Positions 5,281-5,863 of a DNA stretch of 5,863 nt are shown here, piece after piece. Source of the DNA: Dialister sp. UBA7295 (GTDB lineage Bacteria > Bacillota > Negativicutes > Veillonellales > Dialisteraceae); contig DKQZ01000008.1 of assembly GCA_002471975.1 (NCBI GenBank), positions 25,089-30,951 of the forward strand, in the 5' to 3' direction. The translations under genes were made by a program, and so were the position numbers. Below the pieces are notes generated by a model. That model saw nothing but the letters and a program-made list of their open reading frames with translations. It did not search any database and had not been told where the DNA came from. The stretch's first letter is position 1. Every line of letters begins with the position of its first letter.

Positions 5281-5619
5281 GAAGGCAAAACGAACGAGGC
5301 CTCGGGCCGAGCTCCATCCGATCCGCCAGGCGCCCAGAAATTTAAAGCGGACCCGGAGCAAAGCCCACGTGTTCCGATTGCTTTCCATCCTCGAGGATTC
5401 TGAAATTCCAAAGTTGTTATAAAAAAGCAAATTCTCCCGAATCCGAAATGATTCAGTAACGGCAACCTCGCTCCGTACCCAGTCACGAGAAGCATATCCC
5501 AATGCGGGAATTGCTGCTGTCGTATTGACAGGTAAGAACGAAACTCCGGAAAACGAACAATTCCTCGCTCCGGGAGTCTTTTGCTGCCTGAAAGCCGCCC
5601 ACCCTGTGGGCGGCTTTTT
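5281..5619 (+). other. Unassigned region rich in inverted repeats; possible structured RNA or longer repeat
   Basis: About 340 bp with no convincing gene. Visible pairings include CTCGG/CCGAG around 5302-5314, GAATC/GATTC around 5438-5454, and GCAT/ATGC around 5492-5505. A 10-bp stem at 5504-5513/5558-5568 (GCGGGAATTG with CAATTCC-T-CGC) encloses CTGTC/GACAG (5517-5521/5527-5531). The series ends in a strong + strand terminator at 5591-5619. I cannot match it to tRNA, tmRNA, SRP RNA, RNase P RNA or a familiar riboswitch, and no strong promoter is evident upstream. The minus strand is open for 190 codons across most of it, but without ribosome binding sites and with an odd Trp/Arg/Ser/Phe-rich product, so I do not call a gene. 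Confidence 0.35.
5591..5619 (+). terminator. Strong intrinsic terminator with no assigned upstream gene
   Basis: AAAGCCGCCCAC at 5591-5602 pairs perfectly with GTGGGCGGCTTT at 5606-5617 around a CCT loop and runs into T5 (5615-5619). The T tract favours the + strand. On the minus strand only TTTC follows, so activity there would be weak. No coding sequence ends before it, which implies a non-coding transcript or a relic. Confidence 0.85.
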
Positions 5620-5676
5620 GTATTGCTCCCATAGAAGCTGTCCGAGGCCGCAATATAAGATTTCACCACAGCGCCT

Positions 5677-5701
5677 GACACAGATGAGACTGACTGATGA
5701 A
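5677..5701. repeat. Short dispersed repeat, variant 3
   Basis: ACACAGATGAGACTGACTGA followed by TGAA. It resembles 5196-5220 and, like 4808-4820, precedes a CTCTCCCTCGGGA module (5739-5774) by about 50 bp. Confidence 0.6.
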
Positions 5702-5738
5702 ACGTATTCGCGCCAATTGACAATAACGGTAAGCAAGT

Positions 5739-5774
5739 GCTCTCCCTCGGGAACCATGCGAAGGGGCGAGAGGG
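5739..5774. repeat. Solo R'-type repeat module
   Basis: GCTCTCCCTCGGGAACC through GCGAGAGGG resembles the R' end module of composite copy 4 at 4869-4905. CTCTC and GAGAG form the outer stem. The inner part is diverged. The rest of the composite element is not seen before the window ends. Confidence 0.6.
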
Positions 5775-5833
5775 TACTGAAGCTTAAAATCCTGCACTGC
5801 ACATACGAGGTACATATGAGGAAAAAGGAGAAA

Positions 5834-5863
5834 ATGACAATCGGGCCCCACCCTTCCGAGTGC
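5834..5863 (+). CDS. Possible start of a gene cut by the right edge
   Basis: An AAGGAG Shine-Dalgarno-like sequence at 5825-5830 precedes an ATG at 5834 by only 3 nt. Ten codons (MTIGPHPSEC) stay open to the end of the window, and an in-frame ATG also exists at 5816. The spacing is short and the stretch is too small to identify. Because the region is repeat-rich, this may be chance. Confidence 0.2.
   Translation, partial: MTIGPHPSEC

Noticed and set aside
5230..5802. Minus-strand gene of 190 residues
   Set aside because: It starts with GTG and no ribosome binding site, contains a palindromic terminator and an R'-type repeat module, and overlaps a second long frame. The composition is unusual (rich in Trp, Arg, Ser, Phe). 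It is kept as a finding, not called as a gene.
1..5863. CRISPR array
   Set aside because: The repeats are large, irregularly spaced and internally palindromic. There is no series of uniform short repeats with unique spacers and no cas gene.
5220..5863. tRNA, tmRNA, SRP RNA or RNase P RNA
   Set aside because: I found no T-arm consensus, CCA end or other hallmark motifs of these RNAs on either strand.

Overview
The window looks like a piece of a diderm Firmicute chromosome (class Negativicutes, possibly Dialister or a relative). Three things suggest this: a trimeric autotransporter adhesin with an outer-membrane anchor, a coiled-coil tail after that anchor of a kind I associate with Negativicutes adhesins, and intergenic DNA packed with GC-rich palindromic repeats. 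The genus is an inference. Nothing here fixes it.

There are only two well-supported transcription units, both on the + strand. The first (about 315-975) is a compact type II toxin-antitoxin operon: a RelB/DinJ-type ribbon-helix-helix antitoxin and a YafQ-type mRNA interferase that overlap by ATGA. It has its own near-consensus promoter with an overlapping inverted-repeat operator, and a strong intrinsic terminator. The second (about 1453-4727) is a single-gene unit. It has a near-perfect sigma70 promoter, a leader of about 155 nt that can fold into what looks like an attenuator, the 1007-residue adhesin, and a terminator. The adhesin has an extended signal peptide, a YadA-like beta-roll head, several neck/stalk modules, the YadA anchor and a C-terminal heptad coiled coil.

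The rest is non-coding. Four full or partial copies of one composite palindromic repeat lie at 1-259, 1033-1275, 1284-1370 and 4869-5177. They are built from small GC-rich hairpins whose arms co-vary between copies, and the complete copy is an inverted repeat overall. The toxin-antitoxin operon sits between direct copies of this element. Downstream of the adhesin come a tandem heptamer, a telomere-like G-quadruplex motif, the fourth repeat copy, and about 650 bp (5220-5863) with no convincing gene. That last stretch holds several nested inverted repeats and a strong + strand terminator at 5591-5619, so it may encode a structured RNA or be another repeat.

No clearly new defence or metabolic system is visible. 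The items most worth following up are the possible attenuator before the adhesin, the post-anchor coiled coil, the co-varying modular repeats, and the unexplained structured region near the right end.
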